Shown: positions 11,520-23,131 of the stretch, piece after piece
Layout: every line of letters begins with the position of its first letter
Numbering within the stretch: the first letter of the stretch is position 1
Assembly: GCA_027605045.1 (NCBI GenBank)
Contig: JAQFWX010000048.1
Coordinates: 62,001 to 126,000 of the forward strand
Direction: 5' to 3'
Source of the DNA: Phallus indusiatus
Taxonomy: Eukaryota; Basidiomycota; Agaricomycetes; Phallales; Phallaceae
Length of the DNA: 64,000 nt
Translations under genes and position numbers: made by a program
Notes under the pieces: model-generated
Database searches by the model: none
Told to the model about the DNA's origin: nothing
What the model saw: only the letters and a program-made list of their open reading frames with translations

Positions 11520-13341
11520 ATGCCCCCCTCTTCGAACACCCGCTCCATAAAAGAACTGCAAGACTCTAACAGAGAGCCTACAGCTGAGGCCTCTTCGAGC
11601 TCTTCAAGTAAGAAACATCGTTCTAAAAGGGGTCGGAAGACAACTGCGGACAAAATTCAACAAGATGCAGCAGTGTCCACCGGTAGTGGCGAGTCTGAGA
11701 AGGTCACCGGGTGAGTTCTGCATTAAATTGGTATTAAAAACACACTAAATTCGTTCTTCTTTCAGTGCCTTGAAAAAATTAATCGAAAATAAGGTCTCCA
11801 TCGATCCACCTGGAGGACAACTCCCTGTGAAAGGGATTCTGAAACCAGTGACACCGGCAGTTCGTTTCCAAGAACAACCGGTTCAAGGAGAAATACCACC
11901 ATCAACGCCTCCTCAAGCTCAAGACTTGGGAACCCTGCTGATGGCAATAACCCCCCAAGTGGAGCATGTTACATCAAACGAACGTACAGGTATGAACAGA
12001 ATCCAACAGATGTGTAAAAACAGAGATCTTCACTGATTTCACTGATTTCACTGATTTCACTGATTTACTGTAGTTGAATTTCGTGTATCGGCGACCGTTG
12101 GCGGAATTCCTGAAATCATGGAGATAAAAGTCTTGGTATATTTGGCCAAGTTTCGAAACAGCCAATTTTTAGAGGTTGAAACTCGTGAAGCATTGAAGGC
12201 TTTAGTTTCGGTTTATCCTAGTCTGCGTGGTGGGTATTTGATACCTTTGAATTGTGAGATTTTTGACATCTTCTAGAACGAAATGGAGATATTCTACGCA
12301 TTGAAAATGGAAATGTTATTCGCCTGGGTCCTGCACCAATGTTTTGGGACGAAGAAGGTTCTGCCGGTAGAGTGAGCCAAAGTCAACGCTTGGTTGCATT
12401 CCTGCCTGTCCTTGTTGAAGCGACAAGATTAGTTGTGTCGCTCATCTGGGAAAAGAAAGAATTTACTGTAAGCTATTTTTCAATCATTCTGTATTAAATC
12501 ACTAAAGTAATTCCTGCAGGAGATAACATTACCCAACATGCAACATGGCACTACACCGATCCATAATGAAAATCAGCGATCATTTCCGGCTGCACCAAAT
12601 CGCAGTGCAGGTGCTACTATGAGTGGTACTCGCACCTTACCTGAGATGGTATCTGGAGAAGAAATACCGGAATTCATCATTTATGTTCGTGAACGTTTGG
12701 GAATTCCCGATTTGGACTTTGCACATGCAGACAAGGCAGGACTCGCACTTAAACGTTGGCGAATACTGCAGACCGCCAGACGGGAGATGCGCCACCTCAA
12801 CTGGAAGCAGACTGCAGCCAACAGTTATGTCACCGGCAAAGGCAAGTGAAAAATGTGCACTACACAGTATCAAATTATTTAAATGAATTTTCTAGATGAA
12901 GTTCAATTTGCAAATAAGCTGTTAGGAGCAAAGGAGCTTGGTCTCCTTGTCAGCATCGGATCAACAACATTCCATCACGACAAAAAGGTATTTGACATGG
13001 CACTCAAGGTACCTTCAATTTGGATGAGTGACGACAACAATGGAGACCTGAAGTGTAAATTTATGGAGATGAGTTATGCTGATTTTGCAGTGGAAGTCGC
13101 TGATCGTCATCGGCGAATTGTTAAAGAGCAGTCCATAGAAGAAGCAGAGGAGGCTGGAGTGTATGGACTTGGAACCTCCAAAGGCAAGGAGAGAAAAGGA
13201 AAGGGTAAGGAAGTGATGAAAGGGGAGCGGAAGTCCAAACAGGTTCAGAAATCTGAATGACGTGAACGGAAAAGAAAGCGGCTGCAGAGCAGTGACCTCG
13301 ATGAGGAGTCAGACTCTAAATCTGATTCAGAGTCAGACTAG
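11520..13341 (+). CDS. Uncharacterised nuclear-type protein upstream of the KDZ transposase
   Basis: Six exons keep one frame: 11520-11710, 11766-11989, 12074-12229, 12277-12467, 12520-12841 and 12896 onward. The product begins with a Ser/Lys/Arg-rich segment (SSKKHRSKRGRK) and a Pro-rich linker. A globular middle follows (EFRVSATVGGIPEIMEIKV, RIENGNVIRLGPAPMFWDE), then a helical part and a Lys-rich tail. I recognise no domain. The intron 12842-12895 starts GCAAGT, so it is a GC-AG intron. A TGA at 13258-13260 ends the frame, but the next 26 codons (RERKRKR then an acidic Asp/Ser run, TAG at 13339-13341) look like the natural tail, so the stop may be a CGA-to-TGA mutation. It lies 170 bp upstream of the KDZ start on the same strand, and may be a second gene of that transposon. 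Intron 2 contains TTTCACTGAT repeated about four times. Confidence 0.6.
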
Positions 13342-14185
13342 TAGTACTCTCCATAGAATTGGTAAGAACTGATCAAATTAAATACATTTTATATCATTCA
13401 CAACTGTTGGAGACTCGGAGTATTATTTAATTTTATTTACATAATCTGACTTGAAGCTTGTTGTGTAGGGTTTAGGGTTTGACCCAAACACACTTCCACG
13501 CTGAAAAAGCAATGGCATTTCCTGACATTCATGACTTACTTCTCCTCTTGACGTCTTATTTTCCTCGTGATATGTCTGTTCAACGAGCATTATATGCGTT
13601 AGGGTCATTATTAACACTTCAGGTTCTTATACGCTTCAATTTGAACCAACGTCGCATGCCTCATCAACATCAAACAACTGGTTGGGAAGAAGAAATGCGA
13701 TCATGGGTTGAAGAGGCTTTCAACCCATCAAGTGTTCCACCTATCAATGAAGAGAATATGTCTCAAGCTGAAGAGTTGGGAAATTGGGAAGGAGATGAGC
13801 CGGCTGATGTGATAACTGAACGTATCATTGATGGCATCCAAGATTTCATTCAACTGCTTAACTGGCCAATCCGGGATTTATCTTCTCGTTTCACAATCAC
13901 ACCACTTCCTGTTCTATGCACTCCATACTTAAATTGCCGGTTTTGCAAAGGTATCCCACTTTACAAGGGTGATGCAATCACTTTTGTTACAGTTCTTGGG
14001 CCTGACCTTCGCTGGATGAAAGCGCGATTCATTGTAGCACAATGTAATCGATTGCATTGTCAGGCCAAATACTACATTGATTGCGAAACACCTGACGCAT
14101 GCAAACGATGGGCTCAGAATACATTGGCACGCCTTGACCCACAATGGAATCCACTCACCGTCAAACAACCCCCTAACCACAGACC

Positions 14186-14811
14186 TGTCACGCCCGCGTA
14201 ACACCTCGCTTAAACGGAGCTCCGCTCATTCCTTTTCCGTACCTCGCTTATATTCTTTTGTTTCCCCGTTCCGATCCATTTCCTCTTCCGTCCTTGTTAT
14301 CTTGTTGTAACCCGTTTCAGGTCTCTATTTAGTTTCATAGCTATTTAAAGATCGAGCTTCCTGTAACTACTTCTCCAGTTCTGATATAGATCTTATTCCG
14401 CCCAATCTCCCACACGTTTCACATCTCGATCCAATCTCATCTAAGATCCCCTGTCGTCGTTGACGACGTCTTCGAGCGTCGTCGGCGACGCTCTGTCTAT
14501 CTTCTTCAACAACTACCTCTGACCAACCTCTCCGACCCTCAATCCTACGTCGCAGCCACGCTGCGCACTCCCAGACCTCATCCTCATCTCTCCGACCCTA
14601 GACCCAGCCTCGAGACATCGCAGCTTCGCAGCTCAGTCTCAATCCTAGCAACCCCGACGTCACTTGTACATCGGAGACCCAGCCCGACCCGAAATTGTTG
14701 GTGACGCACCGTGAGGGCGCAACTCAAGAGTAAGTTGAAGCCGACCAACATCCGACCTACGTCCGATCCTATCCGAGCCTCGCTTAGTCATCCCGACCCC
14801 GGCGCGTAACA
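14186..14811 (+). repeat. 5' LTR of the chromovirus
   Basis: 626 bp from TG to CA. The following bases GTATATCAGAAC may be the primer-binding region, but the match to a tRNA end is not clear. Confidence 0.95.
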
Positions 14812-14862
14812 GTATATCAGAACTGACACTCACGTGCGTTTTCACTCCCGTTCCTGCCCACC

Positions 14863-16703
14863 ATGACCCGAACCGTTACTATCTCTCGGGTGGGTCAACC
14901 TTTTCCCATCCGAACTGATCCCGTATCACCTGCCCCTATTCCCACCACCTCCGCGGACGAACGAGCAATCCGACGTTTGAATCGCGAAGCAAAGAAGGAC
15001 CAGATCAATGGTATCACCAATGACACCACTGAAACCATCTCGACGAGGTTCTTCGATGCTCAAGAACAACGTCAGCATCGTGAGTCCATGATCGCATCTG
15101 TCCGACCCCTTCCCTCTGGCGATGAGATCATTCCCGCGACTCCACAATCTTCCGAGGCCGCGTCGACCCCACGTCCTTCTCGAAAGAAGAAAAGCAAAGG
15201 CAAGGCCCGCGCTAGAACCCCCTCCGAAGACCAGTACGATTCCGAGTCTTCCGAGGACTCTTACAACGGCATCGGTCGTCGTCGCCACCATCACCGCCAA
15301 CACAGATCCGAGCCTGGTGCATCCGGGCAAGCCCCAGAACCACCTCCTAACCCATCTCCGAACCCACCTCCCAGCAGTCACACCCCAGTCGACTCTCCAG
15401 GTCGTGGTCCTAGAAGAAACCCGACTCCTCCCGCTTCCGAACCTCCTCCTCCGCCACCTCCCAGACAACCCCGTTTCCAACCACCCCGTGGACCTCCCAG
15501 CGACCCTGGTGATGATGATGATGATCCTGATGATGAGTCTAGCGACTCTGAGTCACGTCGTCGTCGTCGCCGACGTGGTCACCGCTCGCGACGCTCAAGA
15601 CGCTCTCGTTCCCGTTCCCGATCCCCTTCTGGTGGCTACATCAGAACAAAAGATCTCTCGGCACTGATTAAGGCTATCACCGAGAGTACTGGGGAACTCG
15701 GCGGGGACAAGTCCGGTGTCAAAGCTCGCGATCCCGACACCTATGATGGTTCCAGTGACGAGAAGCTTCGCATTTTCGTCTACCAGTGCGACCTTTATTT
15801 CATGGCCCAGCCCAAGAAGTTCAAAGAAGACACTGCCAAGGTGGCTTTTGCCATCTCCTTCCTCCGAGGCAGTGCCATGTCCTACTTCCGAACCTTCGGT
15901 GCATCTCGCGATGTCATCGTTGCCCACGACTTCCTGCACAACTGGAAGGCCTTCATCACCAAACTCAACAACCTCTTCGGTTCCTTCAACCCCGAAGATG
16001 AGGATGAAGACGCCATCCATCGCATCGCCTTCCCCAATGATGGTAAGGCCACCGAGTACTTTATCAAGTTCGCCGAGTACCAGAACCGCGTCTCCTTTGA
16101 CGATCGGTCCCTCCGTTACATTGTCCGCCGAGCCATTCCCGAACGCATCCGAGCGGCCATCACCAATCAAGGCCTCCGAGACGACACTTTCGAACAGCTC
16201 CGTCAAGCCGTTCTTAAGGTCGATAGCCAATATTGGTCCAAGAAGAGTCGCGAAGAGAACGAGCGCAAGGAATATCAAGCCTTGCAAGCCAAGTTCAGTA
16301 AGTACGACAAGAAGAACAACTCGTCCTCTAGTTCGGCGAAGCCATCTGCGACGTCGAACGACTCTGCATCTAAGTCCAACAGCAACAGCAGCAACAACAG
16401 CAACGGCAACAACAGCAACAACGGCAACAACAAAAACAAGCCGAAGACTTCGACAACCCCGGGACCCAAGCCTGAACACCTAGGACCTGATGGTAAGCTT
16501 ACAGCTACCGAGAAGGACCGTCGAGTCAAGGAAGGCTTGTGCCTCATCTGTGCAACCAAGGGACACATGGCCCGAGATTGCCCCGATCCCGCAACAACAA
16601 CAGCAGCAGCAGCAACAACAAACCTGCTAAAGCTCGTGCCGCAACTGCTACCGAACCTTTGTCGTCCATTCCCGAGGCGACAATCGAAGAGGTAAAAAAC
16701 TAG
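14863..16703 (+). CDS. gag: Chromovirus gag (nucleocapsid/capsid)
   Basis: The frame opens at ATG 14863. The N-terminal third is Pro/Ser/Arg-rich with an acidic patch and an SR-like stretch (about residues 200-265). A retrotransposon Gag domain follows (VKARDPDTYDGSSDEKLRIF through FGSFNPEDEDEDAIHRI, about residues 295-460), then an Asn/Ser-rich linker and a CCHC zinc knuckle (CLICATKGHMARDC near residue 565). As written, the frame stops at 16693-16695. Shifting one base at the CCC of 16588-16590 instead gives KPAKARAATATEP...EATIEEVKN and a TAG at 16701-16703, preceded by a perfect -1 slippery heptamer. I take the second reading as ancestral and the present copy as having lost one C. Confidence 0.85.
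16694..16700 (+). promoter_or_regulatory. Predicted -1 ribosomal frameshift site A-AAA-AAC
   Basis: In the ancestral gag frame the codons read GTA-AAA-AAC-TAG, so AAAAAAC fits the X-XXY-YYZ rule exactly and sits next to the stop. Slipping back one base continues as CTA-GTC-TGC-GAC, which is the pol frame, open from here through 16730. This would produce Gag-Pol at a minor ratio. Confidence 0.7.
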
Positions 16704-19700
16704 TCTGCGACCCACCAGAAACTCGTCCTGTGGGTCGTAAAGACCTCACAGAACGAGTCCCCGTTTCTCCTGTCTCTGTTTCTTTTGATTCCGATTCTCT
16801 TGACTATAAAACATTAAAAGCAGTTAAATTTCTTCGTTTCAATTCCGTAGCTCTTTCCGATCCCAAATCTTGTATATTGAACTTAACGTCCGAAATCCTT
16901 CCCGACCCCTTCCGAGGTCTTGTTGACTCCGGTTCCTCTAATTGTTTCATAGATAGTGACTTTGTTAAGAAAAACGACTTAGTTACCGAACCTATTGACC
17001 CGATCCCCATTATGCTTATCGATGGTACTGTTAACAATCATGTATCTAGTGTAGCTTCCCTTCCCGTCCGCTTCCCCTCTGGAGAAGTACTCCCGATCCC
17101 TTTCTACGTGACACCCCTGGAATCAACCTGCGCTGTAGTACTTGGGCATGACTGGCTCCTCCGCTACAATCCTTTGATTGACTGGAGATTGAGCAGTGTA
17201 ACCTTCCGAGACTCAGTAAAGGGCGAAACCTTCCCGAAGTCGACCCATGTGCGCGCAGCCTCGCTCACGCACACCGTGGACCCTGTCGTCCAACCCTCCC
17301 TAGAACTGTCACGTCCCGAATATCCCGTACAACCAATTGACATTGGTTTCCTGACTGCGACTTCCTTTATGCGCGCTTGCAAAGTTAAAGGTTCGTCGGC
17401 ATTTAAACTCAATTTCCCTAGGTCCCAGCCCGCTGAGCTCCACGCTCGCGCTGCATCTTTGGAATCTCCCGACCCTTCCTCTGTTCCTTCCGAGTACCAC
17501 GACTTCGCCGATGTCTTTTCCAAGCAACAGGCCAACTCGTTACCTCCTCATCGACAATACGACCTTCAAATCGTTTTGGAAGAAGGTACCTCACCCCCTC
17601 TAGGGCCCATCTACTCACTGTCCCCTAGAGAGCTCGAGGCCCTTCGCGAATTCCTGGATGAAAACATCGCAAGTGGTTTCATCCGACCCTCAACGTCGCC
17701 TCATGGCGCACCCGTCCTTTTCGTCAAGAAAAAGGATGGCTCCCTCCGCCTCTGTGTGGATTTCCGTGGTCTCAACAAGATCACGAAGAAGGACCGTTAT
17801 CCCCTTCCATTAATCTCCGACCTCTTAGACTCGCCTCGCAAGGCTCGCATCTACTCCAAGATCGACTTGCAACACGCGTTCCATCTTGTTCGCGTTGCAG
17901 AAGGTGATGAATGGAAAACGGCCTTTAGGACTCGTTATGGCTCGTTCGAGTGGCTAGTGATGCCCTTTGGATTGTCTAACGCCCCCTCAGTATTCCAACG
18001 ATTTGTCAACGAGGTCTTCGCCGACCTCTTAGATACTTCTGTTGTAGCTTACATTGACGATCTATTAGTCTACTCTGACAGCCTAGAAGAACATGTCCAA
18101 CATGTGCGCGAAGTCTTGCGAAGACTCCGCCACCATAAGCTTTATGCTTCCGCTAAGAAGTGTGTTTGGCACACTGACAAGGTCGAATTCCTCGGCTTTG
18201 TCCTCGGCACAGAAGGGCTCTCGATGGACCCTTCCAAGGTCGAAGTAATCCAGAAGTGGCCTCCCCCTCGTAGGACCAAGGATATTCAGTCCTTCCTCGG
18301 GTTTGCCAACTTCTATCGTCGTTTCATCCATGACTACTCCAAAATAACAGTGCCACTAACACGTTTAACACGTAAAGGTACTGACTGGGATTGGACAGAA
18401 GAGTGCCAGCGAGCTTTCGATGCTCTCAAGGCCGCCTTCACCACCGCACCCGTCCTCACCCATTGGATTCCCGATGCACCCCTTGTCATTGAAACTGACG
18501 CTTCGGACTACGCCCTCGCCGCGATCCTTTCCATCTATGTGAATGGTGACCTCCACCCTATCGCCTTTCACTCTAGGACTTTCACTAGTCCCGAACTCAA
18601 CTACGACGTCCACGATAAAGAATTATTGGCCATCTTCGAGGCCTTTAAGCGCTGGCGTCACTACCTCGAGGGATCTGCGACCCCTATCGATGTCATCACC
18701 GACCATAAGAATCTCGTCTATTTCTCCTCTACCAAAATGCTAACCCGCCGTCAAGCCCGTTGGTCTGAGTACCTCTCTCAGTTCAACCTCGTCATTCGAT
18801 TCCGACCTGGCCGCCAAGGCGCCAAGCCCGATGCTCTAACTCGACGGTGGGACGTCTACGCAAAAGAGGGGAGTAGCGACTATGCCACTGTCAATCCTCA
18901 CAACTTCCGACCCATGTTTTCCCAAGACCAGTTGGCATCGTCCCTTAGAGCAACATACTTACTACCTCTAGCACTCCGAGGAGCCAAGATTATGGACATC
19001 GCCCAGCTCCATGAAGACATTCGCGCAGCCCTCCCTCATGATCCCCTATCCGCTCCCAACCTCGCATCCCCCTCCGACCCTTGGTCCTTGACCGATGGGT
19101 TACTCCGTTTCAAAGGCAAGATTTTCGTTCCCGACCAGAATGACCTTCGCCTACGTGTTTTGCAAGACAAACACGACCATATCCTTGCCGGCCACTTCGG
19201 CCAGAACAAGACGCTCGAGCTAGTACAGCGTGAATACTACTGGCCCGAACTCCGCGACTTCGTTCAAAATTTCGCCAAGACCTGCGACACATGCCTCCGA
19301 AACAAGTCCCAACGTCATAAGCCTTACGGGTTCCTAAAGCAACTCCCCATTCCCGACAAGCCATGGAACTCGATAAGCATGGACTTCATCGAGAAGTTAC
19401 CCGAGTCTGACAGTTTCACTGACATCCTCGTCATCGTAGATCGCCTAACCAAGCAGGTCATCTTCATTCCCACAGTCGACACCATCACCGCCCCGAGCTC
19501 GCCAAGCTCTTCGTCATGCATGTCTTCTCGAAACATGGTGTCCCGAGCCATGTCACCTCCGACCGTGGTTCCGAATTTGTATCGAAGTTCTTCCGCTCCT
19601 TAGGCACCGCCCTCAACATGAAGCTCCACTTCACCTCAGGATATCACCCCGAGGGCGATGGACAAACAGAACGGATGAACCAGACCTTGGAACAGTACCT

Positions 19701-20484
19701 CCGCGTGTACTGTAACTACCAGCAGGATAACTGGTCCGAACTCTTACCACTCGCAGAGTTCGCGTACAACAACTCCATCTCTGCCACCACCGGAATTACT
19801 CCGTTCTTTGCCAACAAGGGCTACCACCCCAACCTCGAAGTCCACCTAGACCGTATCCTCTCTTCCGAACCAGCCCGAACCTTCGTCACTGACCTCGGAG
19901 AACTCCATGAAGAACTCAAACAGCACATCGCCGATGCACAACGACGCTATCAGCATAGTGCTGACTCGCGACGTTCCGAACCACCAGCATTCAAGATCGG
20001 CGACAAAGCCTACGTCAAATCCAAGTTCATCTCGACAACCCGACCCTCTAAGAAGCTCGCCGAAAGGTTCCTAGGACCTTACGAGATCATTGCCCAACCA
20101 GGCTCCCTGTCGTACACCCTCAAGCTCCCTCCTCACATGCGAGCCATCCACCCCGTGTTCCACGTATCCATGCTCGAACCCCACGTCCCGAACACCATTC
20201 CGAACCGAGTGCAACCTCCCCCACCACCAGTCGAAGTCGACAGCGTGATGGAGTATGAGGTCGCCGAGGTTTTAGATTCCAAATTGGACCGACGTTGCCG
20301 TATACAGCTCCACTACTACGTACGATGGCTAGGCTACGAAGGCACCGATGAAGAGTTTTCCTGGATCAATGCCTCCGACATAGCCAACGCTCCCGATGTT
20401 GTGGCAGCGTTTCACGAAGCTTACCCCGACAAACCTGGCCCTGATCCGAAGTTTTTTAAACCTGTTCCCGAAGTAGATACTTGA
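16700..20484 (+). CDS. pol: Chromovirus pol polyprotein with chromodomain (one frameshift)
   Basis: Order of domains: aspartic protease (LVDSGSSNCFID, about 16919), reverse transcriptase with the YIDD box (YIDDLLVYS, about 18050), RNase H (ETDASDYALAAI, about 18490), integrase zinc finger (H-x-H then CDTCLRNK, about 19170-19310) and integrase core (MDFIEKLP, then TSDRGSEF, then GDGQTERMNQTLEQ, about 19380-19700). A chromodomain closes the protein (YEVAEVLDSK...YYVRWLGY, about 20250-20440). The chromodomain places it among chromoviruses, which steer insertion toward modified chromatin. The first ORF leaves frame at the CCCC of 19491-19494, and the correct continuation (ELAKLFVMHVFSKHG) is one base off, so one C is missing. 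The break falls between the first and second catalytic Asp of integrase. Confidence 0.95.
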
Positions 20485-20589
20485 ACATTTTTCCTCTTTT
20501 ACTCTTTTTTCCCGAACTTTATCACACCTCGCTCGTAGAACAAGAAACAAAGAAAATTAAAATTCAAAAGAAAGTTATTAGTATAATAA

Positions 20590-21875
20590 TTATTCTATGT
20601 CCATGGTATCTTGGGTCTCGATGACCTCTTTTTCTCCCTCTTTCCTCTTTCCTTTCCCCTTCCCGACCTCCGTTTCTATTCCAGCTCCACCCTCCTCCCG
20701 ATCTTCTTCCTCCTCTTCTTCATCCGAGCCTTCCTCACTGTCCTCGACGGGCTCCTTCCCGACCTTACTAGACCCTTCACCGCGATCGTCGTCGAAATCT
20801 TCTATCGGCGACGTCAGCCGATGCCTGTCCCGCGCTCGCACCAATTCCGCCACGTCTTCCTCCGTCGCCAGTTTCATTGCTTCAGACGTCGGTTTCAACC
20901 ATTTTTCGGGGTCGGGAACCTGTATGTATCCCGCCTTCTCCGTGGCACTGATGGCTGCCGTCACCGCCCGAGTCTGTGTCAAGCCCGTGGCAAACATGTT
21001 GCCCAAAATCTCCGTTATCTTCCGGAGCTCGACCACACCCGCCTCCAACGCCTTCACCTTCCTCTCCTCGAGTCGCAAGGCCGCTTTCTCGGGAGAATCG
21101 TCCAGCTTCCGACGTTTGGCCGCTGGCTCGCCGCTCTCTTCCTTCGCCCAACTACACTTTTTCTTCCGAGCCGTGCAAGTCAAGCATCGGCCAGCCGCTA
21201 CGCCTGGGACTGGAACCTTGCAAGGCCAGCCCTTGCCCTTGCTGCCCTCTGGACCACCGCGCTCACACCAGTAGCATCGCTGCTCTACAGGCAGCTCGAA
21301 CCCGCCGATCTTGTTTACGTCGGTGGTCGCTTTTCCACTACGCTTTTTGGGGGGTTTGTCAACGATACCCTAAAAAACGTTGTCAGTACTTATTCCAATA
21401 TTTCCGACGCACCCACCATGAAGTGGGCCGCCGGACCGACAGCGGCGACGTTCACTGCCTCCCATCCCATGGAGGCTAATGATTCGCCGAGGTCGCGAAT
21501 GCCACGCACCTCATCTTCATCCAGAACCGAACCATCTATGACTTCGCGAGCGCGCTTGCCCGACAATTTTTTGGCCTCGGCAACCTCAGCCTCCCTCTTA
21601 CGCCTCTCAGCCTCTTCTTTCTCCCTCTGCGCCTTTTCCCGAGCTTCCCGAGCTTCCCTTTCTTTACGCTCCTTCTCTTCTTTCTCCTCCCTTTCCCGAC
21701 GTTCGCGCTCCAACCTTTCAGCTTCTGCTTTCCGAGCCTCCTCGACTTCCTCGCAGCGACTCCTGTAGATTTGACGCTGCAACTCCCGCTCTTTTTCCCG
21801 AACAATTTTAGGGACCTCGACATCGGGGTAGTCGGGGTCGGGAGTGAGTTGACGAATGGTTGGAGGGACAGACAT
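20590..21875 (-). CDS. Antisense spliced accessory gene inside the chromovirus
   Basis: Exon 1 is 21875-21417 (153 codons) and exon 2 is 21369-20590. The 47-nt intron 21416-21370 has GTGGGT...TAG borders and a CTGAC branch-like motif, and the join keeps frame, giving about 412 aa. Exon 1 encodes a long charged coiled coil (about residues 30-115, Glu/Lys/Arg-rich). Exon 2 starts with a Cys-rich module (CYWCERGG...WPCKVP...GRCLTCTARKKKCSW), which looks like a zinc cluster. An NLS-like AAKRRK, a helical part and a very acidic tail before KGKGKRK follow. It lies between pol and the polypurine tract on the opposite strand. Nothing in gypsy replication requires it. I infer a DNA- or chromatin-binding factor, but no function is established from the sequence. 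The gene is intact, unlike gag-pol. Confidence 0.65.
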
Positions 21876-22020
21876 TGAGCGTAGAATCAAGAATAAAAGG
21901 GTAACGACAGGACGTTGGGAAAAGTTTTTCCAAAGTCCACGTCTTTTATCCAACCAGCCCGAAGTTTTCAAACTCAGATGAAACATTAACCTCGCAAACG
22001 GCCGCGCGGTCGCGGCCTTA

Positions 22021-22029
22021 AGGGGGAGA
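22021..22029 (+). other. Polypurine tract of the chromovirus
   Basis: AGGGGGAGA lies three bases before the 3' LTR, the expected place for plus-strand priming. Confidence 0.7.
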
Positions 22030-22032
22030 TAC

Positions 22033-22658
22033 TGTCACGCCCGCGTAACACCTCGCTTAAACGGAGCTCCGCTCATTCCTTTTCCGTACCTCGCTTATAT
22101 TCTTTTGTTTCCCCGTTCCGATCCATTTCCTCTTCCGTCCTTGTTATCTTGTTGTAACCCGTTTCAGGTCTCTATTTAGTTTCATAGCTATTTAAAGATC
22201 GAGCTTCCTGTAACTACTTCTCCAGTTCTGATATAGATCTTATTCCGCCCAATCTCCCACACGTTTCACATCTCGATCCAATCTCATCTAAGATCCCCTG
22301 TCGTCGTTGACGACGTCTTCGAGCGTCGTCGGCGACGCTCTGTCTATCTTCTTCAACAACTACCTCTGACCAACCTCTCCGACCCTCAATCCTACGTCGC
22401 AGCCACGCTGCGCACTCCCAGACCTCATCCTCATCTCTCCGACCCTAGACCCAGCCTCGAGACATCGCAGCTTCGCAGCTCAGTCTCAATCCTAGCAACC
22501 CCGACGTCACTTGTACATCGGAGACCCAGCCCGACCCGAAATTGTTGGTGACGCACCGTGAGGGCGCAACTCAAGAGTAAGTTGAAGCCGACCAACATCC
22601 GACCTACGTCCGATCCTATCCGAGCCTCGCTTAGTCATCCCGACCCCGGCGCGTAACA
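22033..22658 (+). repeat. 3' LTR of the chromovirus
   Basis: 626 bp, with no difference from the 5' LTR that I can see. Confidence 0.95.
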
Positions 22659-22730
22659 AGACCCCCGGAAGACGGCCTCTACCTAGCCAAACCTCTGCCC
22701 GAGCTCTCCAATGACCTGAAAGACAGCTTC

Positions 22731-23126
22731 TGTTAGGGCTACTCAGCTCAAGCTAGAGGGAGGGGATCCTAAGAGAATATATTGGAAGGGAAACTAACTA
22801 CTCACCTAGAGGGAGGGGATCCTAAGAGAACAAGCTTAGGGACCCTCACTCTAGGTACAGCTACTATATACATAAAACGACGACGCGGCGTGCGGCCCTG
22901 ACACAGCTAAGTGCCAGACGCCCAAGCCGAACCTAAGTGACGTGATGTCACGGGCATCACGCCGGGTACGAGCGCGCGACGCGCGCGAGTAGAGAAAGTG
23001 AAATAGAGACAGAACAAGGAAACGGAGAGTGAAAGTAAAATACGGAAATGATAAATAAAATAGAAAAGAAACGATGCCGATGATAATAAATAAGAAAATG
23101 AGAGACGGCGGTAGCGTACCCTGACA
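22731..23126 (-). mobile_element. Solo LTR family A, copy A4 (inside the LINE)
   Basis: 396 bp with TSD GCTTC (22726-22730 and 23127-23131). Excising it joins the LINE frame as ...NDLKDSF|RLDLHKPQ without a shift. Confidence 0.9.
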
Positions 23127-23131
23127 GCTTC

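Larger units (their letters stand above)
14186..22658 (+). mobile_element. Full-length Ty3/gypsy chromovirus
   Basis: 8473 bp with 626-bp LTRs at both ends (TGTCACGCCC...GCGCGTAACA) that look identical by eye, so it is a recent arrival. The TSD is AGACC (14181-14185 and 22659-22663). Inside, in order, are gag, pol (protease, RT, RNase H, integrase, chromodomain), an antisense spliced gene and a purine tract at 22021-22029 before the 3' LTR. A solo LTR of the family is at 1971-2597. Two one-base gaps in C runs break gag and pol as read here. Confidence 0.97.

Noticed and set aside
12030..12066. Tandem TTTCACTGAT as a regulatory array
   Set aside because: Lies within an intron; a short slippage repeat is the simpler explanation.
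13461..13485. Telomere-like TAGGGTTTAGGGTT
   Set aside because: Only two units in an intergenic gap between two genes; chance.
14926..16479. Long minus-strand ORFs opposite gag (184 and 294 aa)
   Set aside because: They are low-complexity shadows of the CG-rich, codon-biased gag frame and show no splice or start context. Unlike 20590-21875 they contain no domain-like pattern.
20597..21768. Plus-strand ORFs of 225 and 385 aa after pol
   Set aside because: Ser/Leu-rich shadows of the antisense accessory gene; the minus-strand reading has the coiled coil, Cys module and a clean intron.
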